A DNA stretch of 64,000 nt, from assembly GCA_036583965.1 (NCBI GenBank), contig JAZBQD010000015.1, positions 20,427,310-20,491,309 of the forward strand, in the 5' to 3' direction. The stretch is from Prunella strophiata. Taxonomy: Eukaryota; Chordata; Aves; Passeriformes; Prunellidae. A program made the position numbers and the translations under genes. The notes under the pieces are model-generated. The model saw nothing but the letters and a program-made list of their open reading frames with translations, made no database searches and had not been told where the DNA came from. This document shows positions 48,443-62,200 of the stretch, piece by piece (the stretch's first letter is position 1; every line of letters starts with the position of its first letter).

Positions 48443-48538
48443 ACTCAAATGCCGGATCCCAAGACCTTCAAACAGCACTTTGAAAGCAAGCATCCTAAGA
48501 CTCCACTTCCTCCAGAATTGGCTGATGTTCAGGCATAA
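48443..48538 (+). CDS. ZNF706: ZNF706 coding exon 2 of 2 (residues 46-76 and stop)
   Basis: Completes the protein with TQMPDPKTFKQHFESKHPKT and then PLPPELADVQA, followed by TAA at 48536-48538. His57 and His62 finish the single C2H2 finger, giving C-X2-C-X12-H-X4-H. The 76-residue total equals the known vertebrate length, and no residue of the finger is missing. The exon is too short to appear as a long open frame and is identified by its protein match and by the acceptor at 48441-48442. The protein is expected to act in the nucleus or cytosol as a small nucleic-acid-binding factor. Confidence 0.97.
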   Translation, partial: TQMPDPKTFKQHFESKHPKTPLPPELADVQA

Positions 48539-48550
48539 AGTTGTCTACAG

Positions 48551-49174
48551 GTCATTACCTTAATTTTTTAATTGATTGTCTGAGAAAGGTGTATTACAAA
48601 ATGGTTTATTTTACCACCAACAACTGTGACTTAAAACTTGCTTCAGTTCTTTTAATATGAAAACTGCTGTAGGTTATAGTTATACCCCTGAACTGTTAAA
48701 AATAGAAGAAAGAAGCAGGCTAGTTCTTACATGGGTGAAATGGCTGTGGCATTTCACTGTGCCCAGAGGTTGTTTTAAAAGGGATTAATGTTATTTCAAA
48801 TGGTCATTCTTAGTGTTGTAGGAATACTTCATTATTTAGTTCTTGCTTTGAAACGTTAGTTTTGCTTTGAACAAAATATATAAGTACAATCTGTCTGTTA
48901 CTATAAAACATGTAATGTAAACAGTAGTTTAGTATATTTCCAACAATTGAGCCTTTTTGTTCCTGAAACTATGCAAGTGAATGCAGAAAAATCTGAATTT
49001 CTGTGTTGACTGTAGAAGAGATTTCCCAGTAGGCAGTTGTTAGGCTGTAACTGAAAGTGGTTATAATAAAAGGCTGAAATAAGGTAAAAAGCAGTAGTAT
49101 GGTATTTCATTCATCAGAGATGAGCAGCATTGTGTAATGGTTCAGCTTAACCGAGTTGTTCTTGTTTTTTATAG
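48551..49174 (+). other. ZNF706: Probable ZNF706 3'UTR intron
   Basis: Twelve bases after the stop codon is CTACAG|GTCATT, a usable but weak donor. At 49155-49174 there is a strong acceptor, GTTCTTGTTTTTTATAG|GTGAAG. Splicing would give a short composite 3'UTR. A donor this close to the stop should not trigger nonsense-mediated decay. An unspliced form could instead end at an AATAAA at 49065-49070. Confidence 0.5.
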
Positions 49175-49475
49175 GTGAAGTCATGACACCTATTGACTCC
49201 TCTACTGTCAGACCTTACATAACAAACCTGCAGCTGCTTTTCTAAAACTGTTGATCAGCAAAAATGAAGGGGCTACAGAAACATTCATATTTTTATGCTG
49301 TTCCCTCTTGGGCTTCATGCAAAGACAATTCTGTGTAAATGTACAGTTGTGCCCTATTTGGAAATCCTAAAAAATCAGTCCATACTTGTTATAAAAAATT
49401 TTTTACAATTGTAATTATATTGATGTTCATATTGTGTAAAATAACTCACTTAATAAAGTAGTACTTTGATTTTAC
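49175..49475 (+). other. ZNF706: ZNF706 terminal 3'UTR exon
   Basis: Begins GTGAAGTCATGACACC after a strong acceptor and runs through AT-rich sequence to the AATAAA at 49452-49457. Non-coding. The 3' boundary is estimated as 15-20 bases after the signal. Confidence 0.55.
49452..49457 (+). terminator. ZNF706: ZNF706 poly(A) signal
   Basis: AATAAA in CTTAATAAAGTAG, with a T-rich stretch just after. A further AATAAA at 49542-49547 and an upstream one at 49065-49070 could serve alternative ends. Confidence 0.65.
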
Positions 49476-52400
49476 AATACCACAGATTAACTCCTTGTAG
49501 AAATTCTGTTTCACCTTTCTGCATTATCTGCCTTATAAAATAATAAAAAATACAAAAGTGGAATTTTCCCCATCCTGCCAAAACATGAGCAGTATCATTC
49601 CACTGCAAGTAATGTACATTACAGTAAATTAACCTTAAAGTGGAGAGGGAAGCTGCTCAGATTTACTGTCCAGTGTGCTGCCTGCTTGAGCTCAGCCACT
49701 AGTGGTCAAGCTGATGGCTCAAAGTGCAGCACACCTGAGCAGCTGCATGAGAATCATGAGACTTCCTTCTACATTTTTGTCCTGTGTACTGGAGTCTTAA
49801 GTACTGCAAGCCATTTCAATGGGATTCCTTTACTGTGAGGGATCATGTTCCTTGAAGTCACTGCACTGGAGGAACTCTGGTTATGCTTGTTATCCTTTCT
49901 ATTTAGGTAGATGGCTGAGGAAGCTGGAGAGGTGGCAAGACTGAAATGCTGGCTTGAAAAAATGCTTGCCAAATACTAGGTTAAAGCAACTCTGCTCTTA
50001 GTTGAAAACTGGAGTTTAAAATATTTTTAATGATATTTTGAGCAGTCATCCACACATGTTCCCCCTCAAATGTGTCTGGTTATTTCTCTCTTGAAGGAAT
50101 ATGTAAAATAGCCAGCCATTAATAACCTTCCTTCACAACCAGCTTAAAATAAGCTTGTTGGAAAAGAGCCAAAGTAACTAAAATAATATGGCTACTTAAA
50201 GAAATCGGATGTCATTAAAGTTGCAATGACAAGAAAAAGCTGGATAATAACTCTGGCCAAGACCATTTGTGCAGATAAACATAATTACCCCTAAAGTGTT
50301 CTGGGTTGTGTTCTAATCCCAGATGTACAGCACAAAAGTAGTGGAGAAATATGTGAATTGTGCTGGAAGGTCTACTATACAAAATCCCATCTTAGGCATT
50401 TTGGAGGGGGCTTAAGAGCTTTAGTTTTGACCCTGCAGTTAGAAGCAGTACTAGAATTGCTGATGTGTGGAGTTTACAATGGATGTAAAAATTCCAGCAG
50501 TCCAAGTAACCCTTGCTATGCAGCAGGACTATACATCTGACCTTCAAATGGCTTCCTAAAATCTAGGACCATAGTCTCAAAGACTCATTCACTTAAAAGA
50601 ATGCACTTGGTATTTTATTATATAAAGTCAAAACCTTTGTCTTTGTCCACTCATTTTCTCTTTATTGAACTACTTCTGTGAGACTAGCTTCCTGTCCTCT
50701 TTGCTGTGACAGTATCTCTGTAAATACTTACTTTGGCATAAAGTTTCTCTGTATTATAGTCACTCTGGGATAACCTGTATACCACTTAACTTTTATAGAT
50801 AATGTTATTCTCCTCAGCGTAATCCACTACTGCACTTGTACACCTGACATCAGAATGTAACAATTCATTTATTTTTCTTTAATGTTATCAATACATACAT
50901 CCTGACAAACTGGCTCCACATGGCAAGAAATCTGCTTTCAACCTATGTGCTGTATGGGGGAGAGGTACTTCAATGTTCTAATGCTGTAGTTTGTCTAAAA
51001 ATATGCTAAGTAGAAATGCAAAAGATGTTTCTTGCACTGATTGGTATTTGATAATCTGGTTTTACTCTGGAAAATGTTTGGGGATGCATCCCTAAAGCTT
51101 GGGCCTGAGGTGAAGTAAATGTTCTATTCCTTCAATTCAGATTGTGTAGCATTAAATAAAAGACTTATTTCATAAACAATTTCTGTTAATGAGCACTGAA
51201 GAGCTGGAAAGCTGCATCATTAGTGGGATGGTTACCTTCAGTTAGAATTGTATTTTCAAAACCCTTATGTTGCTCAAGTTGAAAATGCCCTCTGAAATGA
51301 TGGGGTTACATGTTGGAAAGCAAGGATGATCCTCAGTTCTGTAAGATCCCCAGATGCAATAACTGTCAGTCTTAATTACAGAAGTAAATGGAAAGCTGTG
51401 ACTGAATTGTTATAAAGGCTGTACTAAATGTGACAAGTAGCCCTCAGTCAGAATACCTGCAATACTTGTATCTAAAAGATCAGAGGAAGGACTAGTTCTC
51501 CATCATCTTTTCCTGAACATCCCTAGTACCTAGCTAAAGACACAGTTGTGCATTGTAATGTGTCTGATTAAAGAGAATTAAAAATATAAACCATAAAATG
51601 TCATATTTCCTGCCTGCTTTTGCTGCACCTAGAAAATCAATTTCCTGGCTGTGGACAGCCATGTAACTTGAAGCTTAACTGTGCAAGAAAGAAAAATAGA
51701 CATGGAACGTTTCCTGTATTCCCTTGAGAAAGATTAATTTCTGTGCAGGGTCAGCATTCAGGTAAAGGGCTCTTACTGTGTCAGTATGGACATCAGCTGT
51801 CATGGATACTTGTGGAGCAACTTTAAGAGGAGTTCTGCACTTTCAGAAGCCTTCATCTTCTGGGAATCTCTTTAAGCAGCATCTGAAACTGCATTTTAAA
51901 TGAGGTTTAAAATATTCTGAAAAAAGTCTCACCTTAGTAAAAAGCTAGCAGGTAATGGTTATGATGAGGCCATCATCATGGGGACTATTGAGTAATCAAG
52001 AACAGTTTGGCAATTTTTTTTGCTCAGGCTTATTTCTGTGCCTCTGCTTTACCTATCTCAGGGCTTCTAGTTTCTTACTGTCAAAAAGCTGTGTGAAAAA
52101 TCCAAGAGAGAAGTTGAAGACTGTTGCCATGTAGCCTTAGGGAAGCAGTTTATGCAGTGCTCTTGAAACATCCCTGGACACCATCCCCTTTGGTTATTTG
52201 CTGAAAACACTTCTGCTCAAGTAAGTAAAGTAATGACCATGGGCTGTTTGCAAACCACATAGCAAGGAAGGAGTTGTGGCATTTCTGTAAACTGTACTGA
52301 TTTATTTTCCCATCTTGATAAGAAGACCTAATAGGTGGAATGTCTTTTATCATCAGGTACTGATAGGCTTTCCCATTTTCACAGAAGCAAGTTGGGAATT

Positions 52401-53104
52401 AGTGGGCTTTACTAGAAGTGTGATCTTACAGGGTCTGACAAGTAAATTTCATTAGTCCTAGAGGAGCCACAAGCAAAGTAAAGGTCAGTTTGTGTTTCTG
52501 TCTACCCAGCCACCTTCTGCTGTGTGTAATTTGAGGGCCTTTTTGATTTGCCTGTTTAGAACCTTACAGGTTTTGGAGTGGACTTTGAATTCAGCTACAA
52601 ATCTCACTTTGCACTGGTATTCAGTGTGTGATTTTGCTCTAGTCCAGACAGTGGGAGGGTGTCAAGTGCTGTCTGGAATTTTTCTGTATGTTTTTAAAAT
52701 TATTTTGAAATCTTTTAATACATTGTCTATTGTGTTATAGGTTTTGTATAGGTAAGGCACAACAGAAGCTCACTGAGGGAGTTGAGTTATCTTGGGAGCT
52801 TTCAAAGAAAAGTAGATTAGGTTGTATGCATGTTTTATAATTCTCTTACGTAGTGTTTCACGCTGGGGTTCCTGGGAAAGGAGGAATCTATAGTTGTCCC
52901 AACATAGTTATCTAACTGTTCAAGCTGTGTCTCAGCTTTTTTAGGAAATATGGCACAGCTTTCCTCTGAAAAATACTGTCCATTAAATATATAAAGCCAG
53001 GGTCCTTGCAGCACTTTGATGGCATGGCACATGTATTTTTGTGTTCCTTCGTTGTAGCTCTGACAATCAGTGTGCAATGCGTAACTGAAAGCTGGAGCTC
53101 TTTC
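49476..53104. other. Intergenic downstream of ZNF706; no gene seen
   Basis: AT-rich sequence with only short open frames (up to 82 codons). It may include longer alternative 3'UTR forms of ZNF706 but shows no further gene. Confidence 0.5.
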
Positions 53105-53255
53105 AGAGGACTAAGGATTAAGGGAAATGTCAGGAGTATATCTAGCCCATCTCCCTACTCTGAGATTGGATAAAATCTGCCCAGACAAACTACCAAGTAT
53201 TCCTCTAACTCTTAAAGCTTCCAGTGAAAGGGATCCCACAATCCCAGACCTTGCA
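53105..53255 (-). mobile_element. Old CR1/L3-type LINE 3'-end remnant
   Basis: Read on the + strand, the blocks ATCTAGCCCATCTCCCTACT and AAGCTTCCAGTGAAAGGGAT followed by CCCACAATCC resemble eroded forms of the CR1/L3 blocks 'ATCTAGTCCAACCCCC' and 'CTCCAGTGATGGGGATTCCACAACC'. These run antisense to the element. The fragment is much more diverged than the CR1 at 2187. Edges are approximate. Confidence 0.4.
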
Positions 53256-56200
53256 AGCAGCATGTATCACTACTGTAACCACTGCTGAAGTGGACAGCAC
53301 AGCAAGAGTTTGTCCCTGCTAGTTAAGTCAATTGCTTACTGTTCTTATTGGCAATAGATGTGATGAATAGTGCCTTTATTTGAACATTGCTACTGTGTTC
53401 TCCTAGTCTTCAGAGTTAATTGAATCACTCTTCATAGGTCACATTTTCTAAGTCTGGCAATTGTTGGTGCTCTGGATACTCTACAGTTTGTGCTCTTGGA
53501 TCATATGGTCCAAGATATGACCCAAAGTGCTGGCTGAGGCTGGTGCAGAGTAGCTGGAACAACTGAGGTCTGGCACTTGCACACACTGGAATTATATTAG
53601 ACTTTCTGCAACAACATCACAGATTTGTTTTGGTACCACTAATAATTTCCACTTTGTACCTCTATTTAGTGTCCACATACCTGCCTCTCAGGGATCTCAG
53701 GCCAAACTGTTTACAGTTCATCCAAGTGTGGTATCATGGAGGATATTGCAGATGTCCTCTTTTACTCTTTAGTCTGTATTGTTCATGAACACACTGATGG
53801 GATACAATGCAAGCAAAGCCTTGCAGGACCTTGCTTGAGTATCTTGCTAGACTCCAGTAAGCCTTTGGTACTTGCTTCTTGAGAGCACTTTGTGCTGCTG
53901 TGATTCTCTTTGTGGTCAGTATGGGTTGGAGCCCTGTACCTGTGAGAACTTTGCAGACTGACTGTGTCAAAGGCATTTACAACAACAGGGAGATTTGGAT
54001 CTTGTGTGCCTCTGGCCACCAGGCCAGTTTTCACAAAGAAATGAAAGGTAGTGAGGTATGGCATAGTTTGTTCCTGAAAAATCCATATTGCCTGGCTGTT
54101 GCTTGGTTACTTCTTCGTATGCATTTACAAAGGGAGTTCTATAAAAATTATCCTAGCCCTTTCCCAGGTTTAGGTTGACTGACAAGAGTCCCTTTATTTT
54201 TAAATTACTTGTGCTTGTTGCACTGCTCTCTTGAGCTCTTTCCTGTGCTCTGTGAGTTCTCAGAGAGCAACACTCATGGTCCCTAGTGACATGGCTGATT
54301 GCTGGAGCATCCTAGGATAAGAGTTATCAGCTGTTGCCAACTTGAATTCCATCAAAGTACTCTGACTACTTTAGCTTACTCTTTCAACTTCTTAACATGG
54401 TTTGTTAACTTTTGAGTGAAGTAAAAGATGGTGTTGATTACTTATTTGTAAATCTTGTCTTTCATTTTCTTCCCTTCTTCATCAGATAATGGACCTATAC
54501 TTAACTTTATCTTTCCTTAGATATTCGTAGTCTTTCTGTCTGCCTTTTAGAAGCTCAGCTGTGTTTTTGGACTCTGCTAATGAAGGTGTTACTGTGCTGA
54601 CTTTGGAGTCTTCTAAAACCCAGTCTTTTGTCTGTCTCTCAGGATCCACACTCTTATATTTGCAACCACTGTGGTGAACTCTTTGAAATAATTTTTTTTT
54701 GCATGGTTTGCCCACTTTCGAGCTATCAGAAGCTTTATACACTCCATCCTGATCCTATTCAAGGCTCCAAACATAGCAAGAGCATTCTCATTAAAATTTG
54801 AGTTCTGCTGAGTATTTATTTACCTACAGGCTAGCAATGAGAAGGACCAGGCTGGCCTGATAAATCTGAATGTGCAATAATAGTTAATGTGGGTTATAAA
54901 ACTGCAGAGCACTAATTAGACTAAATGCTTGAGGGACTTTTCATCAGACATCATTCCGGCCATTTCTTCTTCTGGTTTTCAAGACTGTCCCTGTACTTTA
55001 ATCATTGCTGCCTATCTTTTCCATATGGATACCAATGTAATCCAACCCCTCACAAGAGCACATCATATCTGTCTCCTTATCCCTAGTTTACAGAGAGAAG
55101 AGTAATACCCAAGCTGCCTCTGTGTCTTTTTCAGTGCTTTGCAAAATTAAAGTATGCCTGGACAACAGATCCATGTTAATTGTCCAGCATACCTGTAGAC
55201 TGTCAGGATAGGCCTTAATTTTTAATTTCTTACTTCTGATATGCCTTCAAATTTCAGTGGCCATTACCTACTAATAATTTTTACTCTCTTTTGGTACATA
55301 TTTTTTTTATCTGTTGATAATCACTGCATATTTTTCTATAAATGATTGCTTTATTTATTTCCTGTGAACATTTGTGGCTCCTTTGAAGAGCAAAAACTAA
55401 GTACTTTCCAACCAGAAGAATAATAAAATAATGATGTCTTCTTAAAAAAAACCACAAAATGTTTAAAATGTTTGATTGTATCCTCATGGTAATTCAGAAT
55501 TATTCTTATGGTCATTACTCACTTTTGTTACAGTAATGCTTAATGCAGTTGTATTTTCTGTTGTTGGAGACACAACTCAGATTTTAAATCACTATGGGCT
55601 GTGTGCAGTAAGGAAACTGATCAGGATGTCGATGAAGCTCCTTTTTCTTTCCACACAAACTGAGGGAAAAAGAATTTTTATTTCTGACTGGTTTTCTATT
55701 GCTGCATTTTTATTTAGAAAGTAAATTTAGATTCGTTATGATTTTACAAAAAATTGCTTAACCCTAAGAGATTTTCTAAGGGACATCTGCTGCTGTTAGC
55801 TCTTATCAGGTCAGTGCTAGAAGAGAATATTCTTATTGAGGTCTAAGAAATAGTGTTTATTGAAGACCATGTTAAGTAAGGTTAAGAAATAGTAAACAGC
55901 TGCTTTTTGCTGCTGCAGTCATTCGAAGAATTTGCTGTTATGCCTCTGAAAACAAGAGCTGTTAGCAGCTGAAAGAATGTGACACTGTTTGCACCATAAC
56001 CACCAATAGTGAAGGAGGACAACTTCTCAGCTTCTGGGCTGACTTCTAAATGGACAAAGCCTGCCTGTATTTTTCTCAAACAATAATTGAATTCTACATC
56101 ACTGAAGTCAGTAGGAACTTAATTTTGTCATGTGCTAAATACTTGCATGTGCAGAAAGCTGCTAGCTTGAACACCTTTGTAAAATCCATGTCACATGTTA

Positions 56201-59200
56201 CTAAAATCAGTGTAACTGATGTCTGGATATCAGAAGACAGTTTATGTATTGCTGGAAGATGCAGTAGTCTGTCTAGAAAACATACAGTGCTGTATCAAGA
56301 TACACTACAAATTCTAATGGATAAAGTCAAAAGATGTTTTTGGGCTGTAGTCACCATCAGTCCTCAAAATTTCTCCTTTTATCATAAACCTTTTGTTTAC
56401 AAACTGTGGGCAGTATGACTCTGTGGACCTCAGAGAGGTTAGTGCCCTGTGGACAGAGATTTGGATACCACTCTCTTAGACACTTCTGAAATTATTTACC
56501 TCTCTTGCTTGCTCTGTGACTCCAGCCATTTTTTCAGGACCTAGCTCTCTGTGTTGTGCCCCATTTCCCCACTTGTGGTGGGTAAATGAGTAGGAGCACA
56601 GTAATATAACAGTAAAATTGTCCAGTGCTAATACTGCCTTGACTGTGCTATTTTTAGTCAATGGTGGCCAGACTTCACCTTTCACTCCCTACAAAGGGAC
56701 AGAAGCAACCTGGCATCTGCATCTGGCATCTGCAGAGGTGCTTGCTGAGACTGCCCTCCTGACCTGCCACCATCGGGACATGAGGCTCATGAAGCCACAC
56801 AAGCAGTGTAACTGGTCATGTCTAACTGGCCCTAGGCCCTTACTGTTACAGCCCTTGGCTAAGGACAGCCAGATCTGTAGAAAGGCAGGTATCTTAAAGG
56901 CAATTCTATTGTTCCTATTTGTGAAAATGGCTGGGTAGAAGAAAGGCTTTCTGTCATTATGAGGGATGGTGGGGGATTAGGGCTGTAAAATAACTTCCTG
57001 CAGTGCTGGACGTAGGGAAACACTTCAGAAATGCCCAAACTACAAGACAAATTTTCTTTGGTGCTTGCATTTTTTTTTTTGTCAGGGAGGTGAATTCACA
57101 CTGAAGCACCTGGTATGGAATCCCTTTCCCAAGTTCAGGCAAATGAGCAGTCAGCCCTTGGAAGAGTCTGGCAAACTGAGGTGCCTGTGTGGGGAAGCTT
57201 GTGTTTGGGAGCAGGGAAGCAGCAAGGAGTCTGCATTTCTGGAGCAGCTCAGCAAAGACAAACACCTTTCCTTCACAGCTGCCCTGCATGAGGAAAGGAG
57301 GAGAAGCAGTAGCAGAATCACAGTACTGCAAGAAAGTTCACTCATTTAAGCATTACATTTGCTTACATGAAAGGTTTGCTTTTGAGGACTCGAGGCTGGC
57401 TCAGGATTGATTGATTGCTAGTGATGGTTAGGGTCCATTTAAAGGCAATAAACTAACAATGTCTTGATGAAAATGTGCTTTATATGGCACCCATGACAGA
57501 TATTTTGCAAGTATTGACATACCATCCCTCTAACTAATGACTGTGCTAAGTGCTTGAGTGTTTGGGGATTTTTTCTCCTCCATCCCTCCTTGTTGTGGGC
57601 ATGTCTATACCAGGACCTCCTTGTACTGCACTCATCCTTACCCAGATATTCATCTCTTCAAGTACAATTCCATAGGCTTGTGTATAATTTGTGTCTCAGG
57701 AAGAGAAAAACTGTATGGGAACTTTAACAAAACTGATCCTGACTTCATTGTCAGCAGTGAAGTTTATGAGCTGCTTTTGACCAGAATTTGACTCCCACAG
57801 ATAGTGTGCTGTAGAGCTGGCAGGGAGAGAACAGAAGTCCTTCCATTTCCAGGAAGCTCTGTGGGAGAAAATGAACAGGAAACCCCAAAGAAAGCAGTCC
57901 CCACTCAAGACTAGAACAGAAAAATGGGAACATTGAAAAGTTCCACCAAAAAAACAGTATTGTCATCTATGAACTTGACAGCCAAAAAGTGCTGCTTTCC
58001 AGAGTTTTCTTTGCAAGGGGCCCTGGCTCTCAGGCAGATGTAAGCTCTACTAAGAGCTCATTGCTATTGTTGCTAAAACTGATTATGAGAAACAGTGTTG
58101 AAATGTTATTCCTCCTGAAGGTTAGTTGTCCAGTTTCTTTAAAACAAGCAAAGCTGTTACTGTACCCTTGGAGAGTGAATGGAAGCAGATTATAATGAAA
58201 CAGATGGTGCAGAATTTAACTTAAAATCAAGATTCTTATTGAGACCAGTCTGTCTCAAGCCACTCTTCAGGCAAATTGATATGCAGAGACATTAAACAAA
58301 TAATCCCAGTGGTCACCCTTGGGTCAGTTTCTTAGTTAAAGATTTCAGAGTGCCGGACACAGCTTATTTTTTGAGGAAGACATCTCTTGTTTTTCTTCAG
58401 CTGTAGTAAATATCACCTGTTTTAAAAGGTGGATCCCAGTCTGTGGATTCATATTGTGTAGAAACAGTCCTTCTTTTAATTTAGTAGGACCTATCAAAAC
58501 CAACATTATTTACAAACATTTTTGTCTTCTGACCACTGCCATTTTCTAGTTTCTCCATTCTTACAGCAGTCTTTTCTTTATCCCCATTTCCAGCCAGCTT
58601 TCTAGGACAGCTGTATTAAGTCTTTCCAAAAACATGAGTGAACTACCATTTATACTCCCAACAAATCCTCAGTCTTCTTTACTGTGGAATGAATCACAGC
58701 CACTCTCTTTGACATTTACAAATGAATGTCTAACCAAAAGCTGTAGCTCTATACCCCTGAAAGAAAACTCTTAACCTCTTGCCCACAATGCTTCTACCCC
58801 TTAATCTTTTTTGCATTGCTGCAACTATCATGTCCCTTTGGATTGCCCATGAGCCCTTGGTTTCGGTTTGGGTCTCCATCTAGATCCCTCTGTATGAGTT
58901 AGATGTCTTGCCAGTTCTTCTGCCTTCCATAGCCAATGCTTTTTTTCCAGGTCCTTGACATGTCCTCTGTGCAGCACCCCTCCCTCTAACATCCAGCCTT
59001 CACATACACTGCCTGGCCCTGCTCATTTCCACACTCTTGAGAGTGTCAGTGCAAAGAGCTGCCCAATAGATCTTTGTCCTCACCTGTTGTTTCCTGTATT
59101 CTCCTCTCCTCACTCTCAGCCTCACTTCTTTCCTTCAAAACTCTGCTTTGCCACCAGCCAGAAGCTGGTAGCAGCTGTCAGGCTGTTCCTGTTATCCTCC

Positions 59201-62200
59201 CAGTCTCTCTCCTATTGCCCAGCACTTCACAGCTGTCTTTGCAGCACCCACCTGTGGGGTCTCAAATAGCACCCACCACAGCTGTCTCCAGCTCCATGGC
59301 CAGACTTCCCAAATGTACACTGGTCACAGCCACACCATCCTGTTTCTCAGGTCACATTGACAAGTCTTTCCCCTGCAGAACAGGTACAGAAGTTGTTGCA
59401 GCTGATAGATGCTGAAACAACTATTTCTCCTTCTCTCTGTGTTCCCCACTGGATAAACAGTTCATGAGCAGAAGAGGAGCTCCCTTGCTCCATCTTCACT
59501 TAGTTAATTGTTTACTCCACCAGGTCTTTGCTTTCCAGACTATATATTTTTTAATTCTGATTTATTGCCTTGGCCCGTAGCATTCAAATTCATCTGTCTT
59601 TTTTAAGACCACATTTCCCTCTGCCATGCCACCCTCTCCTTTTCAGCCCTTTGTCACACGTGTGACCTTATTTAGTGACAAGAAAACTGGCAAGTCAGAG
59701 ACACAAGGACAAGACTTGGGACCAAATGTGGCAAAGAGCAGAGCTGCACATGCACAGCCACCCCCACACCATGCCCTCTGTTCACTGCTTGCTGTGCAGT
59801 CCCCAGTATAGCAGTTGGCAGGTAGGTTTTTTACTGCCATATGCAGCTGGTAAAGAGTTAACCCAGAGAGGAGGGTTTGGGAGCAGCCCAAACCCTGCTC
59901 TCCCTACATTTAAACCACTGTGAACCTAAGCAGCCCTTGTTCTGAAGTGAGCAACCAGACAGCTCCTTAAAAACCTTGGGTGTGTTTCACACTATGTATT
60001 TAATGTAATTAGTTCCCAGGTCAAGGCTTGCCACTCTGGTTTTACCTCAGTGAACCCTGAACTGACAACACCTTGCACATGGGCTTTGCTGAATTTCCAG
60101 CACCTCCTGCCCAACCTGCTTACTTCTTCCTTTTTCTTGTCCTTCCATCTAGAGACACCTGCCTTGTGTGAGAGGAAATGAATCCCCAGCCCACCTTCCC
60201 TCCTCCTCAGCACAGTGCACAAGTGAGAGTGGGCAGTATAAAATCCACATGAGGGATCTCATCTATGCAGCTCAAGGGCTGAAAAAAATCTTAGGATCAG
60301 GACTTGCTGAGTCCAGCCCTTATATTTTGGACACTGGGGCAAGAACTGGTCTTTGTTTTGCAGCCATTGCTTTTCCCTTTAGCATCCTCTCAGGATCATT
60401 ATTATGCCTTAGTCCTCTCTAACTGTTATCCAGAGTGCAGTTTGCATGTGTGTTCTGCTGTATCCTCTATTTTCCAAAGCATCATTACTTTCTGAGCACA
60501 AGCAGTCAGGTGCTGGATTTTCTCAGCTTGACTGTGGCTCTGCATAAATATAATTCATGTATGTCTTGATATGGGCCTATCAATTGACAAAAACATGCTT
60601 TGGATGCTGATTCAACTTCAGCTGTAGGATTAGCTCAAAATTTGTAATTGCTTTTGTAGGTGCCATCTCTTCCTGCACGTACATTTTCCCTTAAAAAAAA
60701 AATCTCAGCTGTTTATAATCACAATTTAATAAGCTATATTTTGAGTCTTAATCTCTTGCCATTTCAGACAGATCTGCAGGAGTAATTCTTCAAGCAGCTA
60801 CCTGGGTATTCCCTTCCACGGTGATTTAAATTAGCCAAACAGTAACCCCTTCAGTGATTAAAACACCGAATTAAAATCAGAACAAAAATCTTCCCATTTA
60901 AGTCTTTGTTAAACCAGTTCATTGGAGTGACACGATTAAAATCATGGGGCCAAATCCTGCTTGTCCTCTTCATGTAAATGCTGCTTTTGAGAGCAGAGGG
61001 ATGAGTGAGAACAGCATTTAGTCCATACATTAATAATGTATATCCTTTGACTGACAGGGAATGGGCTGGCAGAACAAATGAAAGCACCCTGGGGTAAGAG
61101 GAAGAAAGCCTCGGTTTGTTGCTGCAAACTGCACAGGAATAAAAGTACATTTTGTTCCACTATTAAATAAGGAGATTGGGGATATAATACTGTCTCTTCT
61201 GCAGCACTTCCATTTTCTGCTCTTGGCAAAGAGGATAAAACTGTCCACAGCTGTAATTGTTCCATCCAGCACTCACATGCCTGGGAGAATTAAACGTGAT
61301 CTGCAAAATCCACTCCTCTTAGCTGCCAGCAGCAGGCCCGTGTACAGCCAGCACCCACTGGCCTGAGAGTCACCAGGGCTGTGTGCTCCATGTCCCCACA
61401 CTGTGCCCTGCAGAGCTGCTGCCTTCACACCTGGGGTAGCTTGTGGTGGACACCCAGAGCCTCCTTTTCTCACCTAGCTTTGTCCTGCTCAGAAGGGCAT
61501 TGCTGTCCTTCTTTTAATTCAGCTGGTTGGAAATGGAGACGAGAGCTGCAATCCTACGTGAGCAGCCCCTAACCTTGAGGCTGCAGCAGATCAGGATGCA
61601 TTGGTGGGTGCCTCCAGCTGGTGCCACAGGGCTCCTGTGCCCATGAGCAGCCAGAGCCAGCCTTCCTGGCTCTGTCTGTCTCAGGGAGTTTAATGTTGAG
61701 TTGGATTCACTGATTACCTTTGTTTGCAGGTTGGTGGGTTTTTTGGGTTTTTTTTGCAAGAGGAATTCTAGACAGACATTAATACTACAAGAAACAAAGC
61801 AAATTCCAAGAACAAATTACCTCAGATTTTGCACAGTGTAATAACACTGCACTTCTACCATCTTTCCAGACATTCAATGGTGATTGTTATAGTTTGAATT
61901 ATTTCATAATGTTCTTGTCTAGCTTTTGCCAAATCAACGCTTCCCTATTTGTTAGTGGGCTGGTTCTCTGGAGGATTTTTGTATTCATATGGTACCTGAT
62001 ATTTTTCATGCCTCCAGAGCAAAGCCAGAAAACTCCTGCATCAGTGCTGAAGGGAGCCAGGGAGGATGAGTCAGCTTTTCACTTGCAATCATAAAATTAA
62101 GACACAGTAACCAATGAAAACCTGCTAATCAGGGTAAGCACCTTGCCATTTCCTTAGTTTTGTGCACATAATTTCTACTGAGATAGCAATTATTACAAAA

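Larger units (their letters stand above)
44000..49475 (+). other. ZNF706: ZNF706 gene span
   Basis: The gene runs left to right with four inferred exons. Exon 1 is 5'UTR only, ending 44128 at ACGG|GTGAGC. Exon 2 is 47104-47240 and begins two bases before the ATG, after the acceptor TTTGTTTGTAG. Exon 3 is 48443-48550, and a 3'UTR exon 4 runs from 49175 to about 49475. Intron 1 is about 3.0 kb, intron 2 is 1202 bp (GT at 47241, AG at 48442), and the 3'UTR intron is 624 bp. The coding exons are certain. The start of exon 1 and the 3'UTR intron are inferred from splice signals. Confidence 0.85.

Noticed and set aside
60280..60350. Possible CR1 end near GAGTCCAGCCCTT
   Set aside because: Only a few bases resemble CR1, without the neighbouring consensus blocks.
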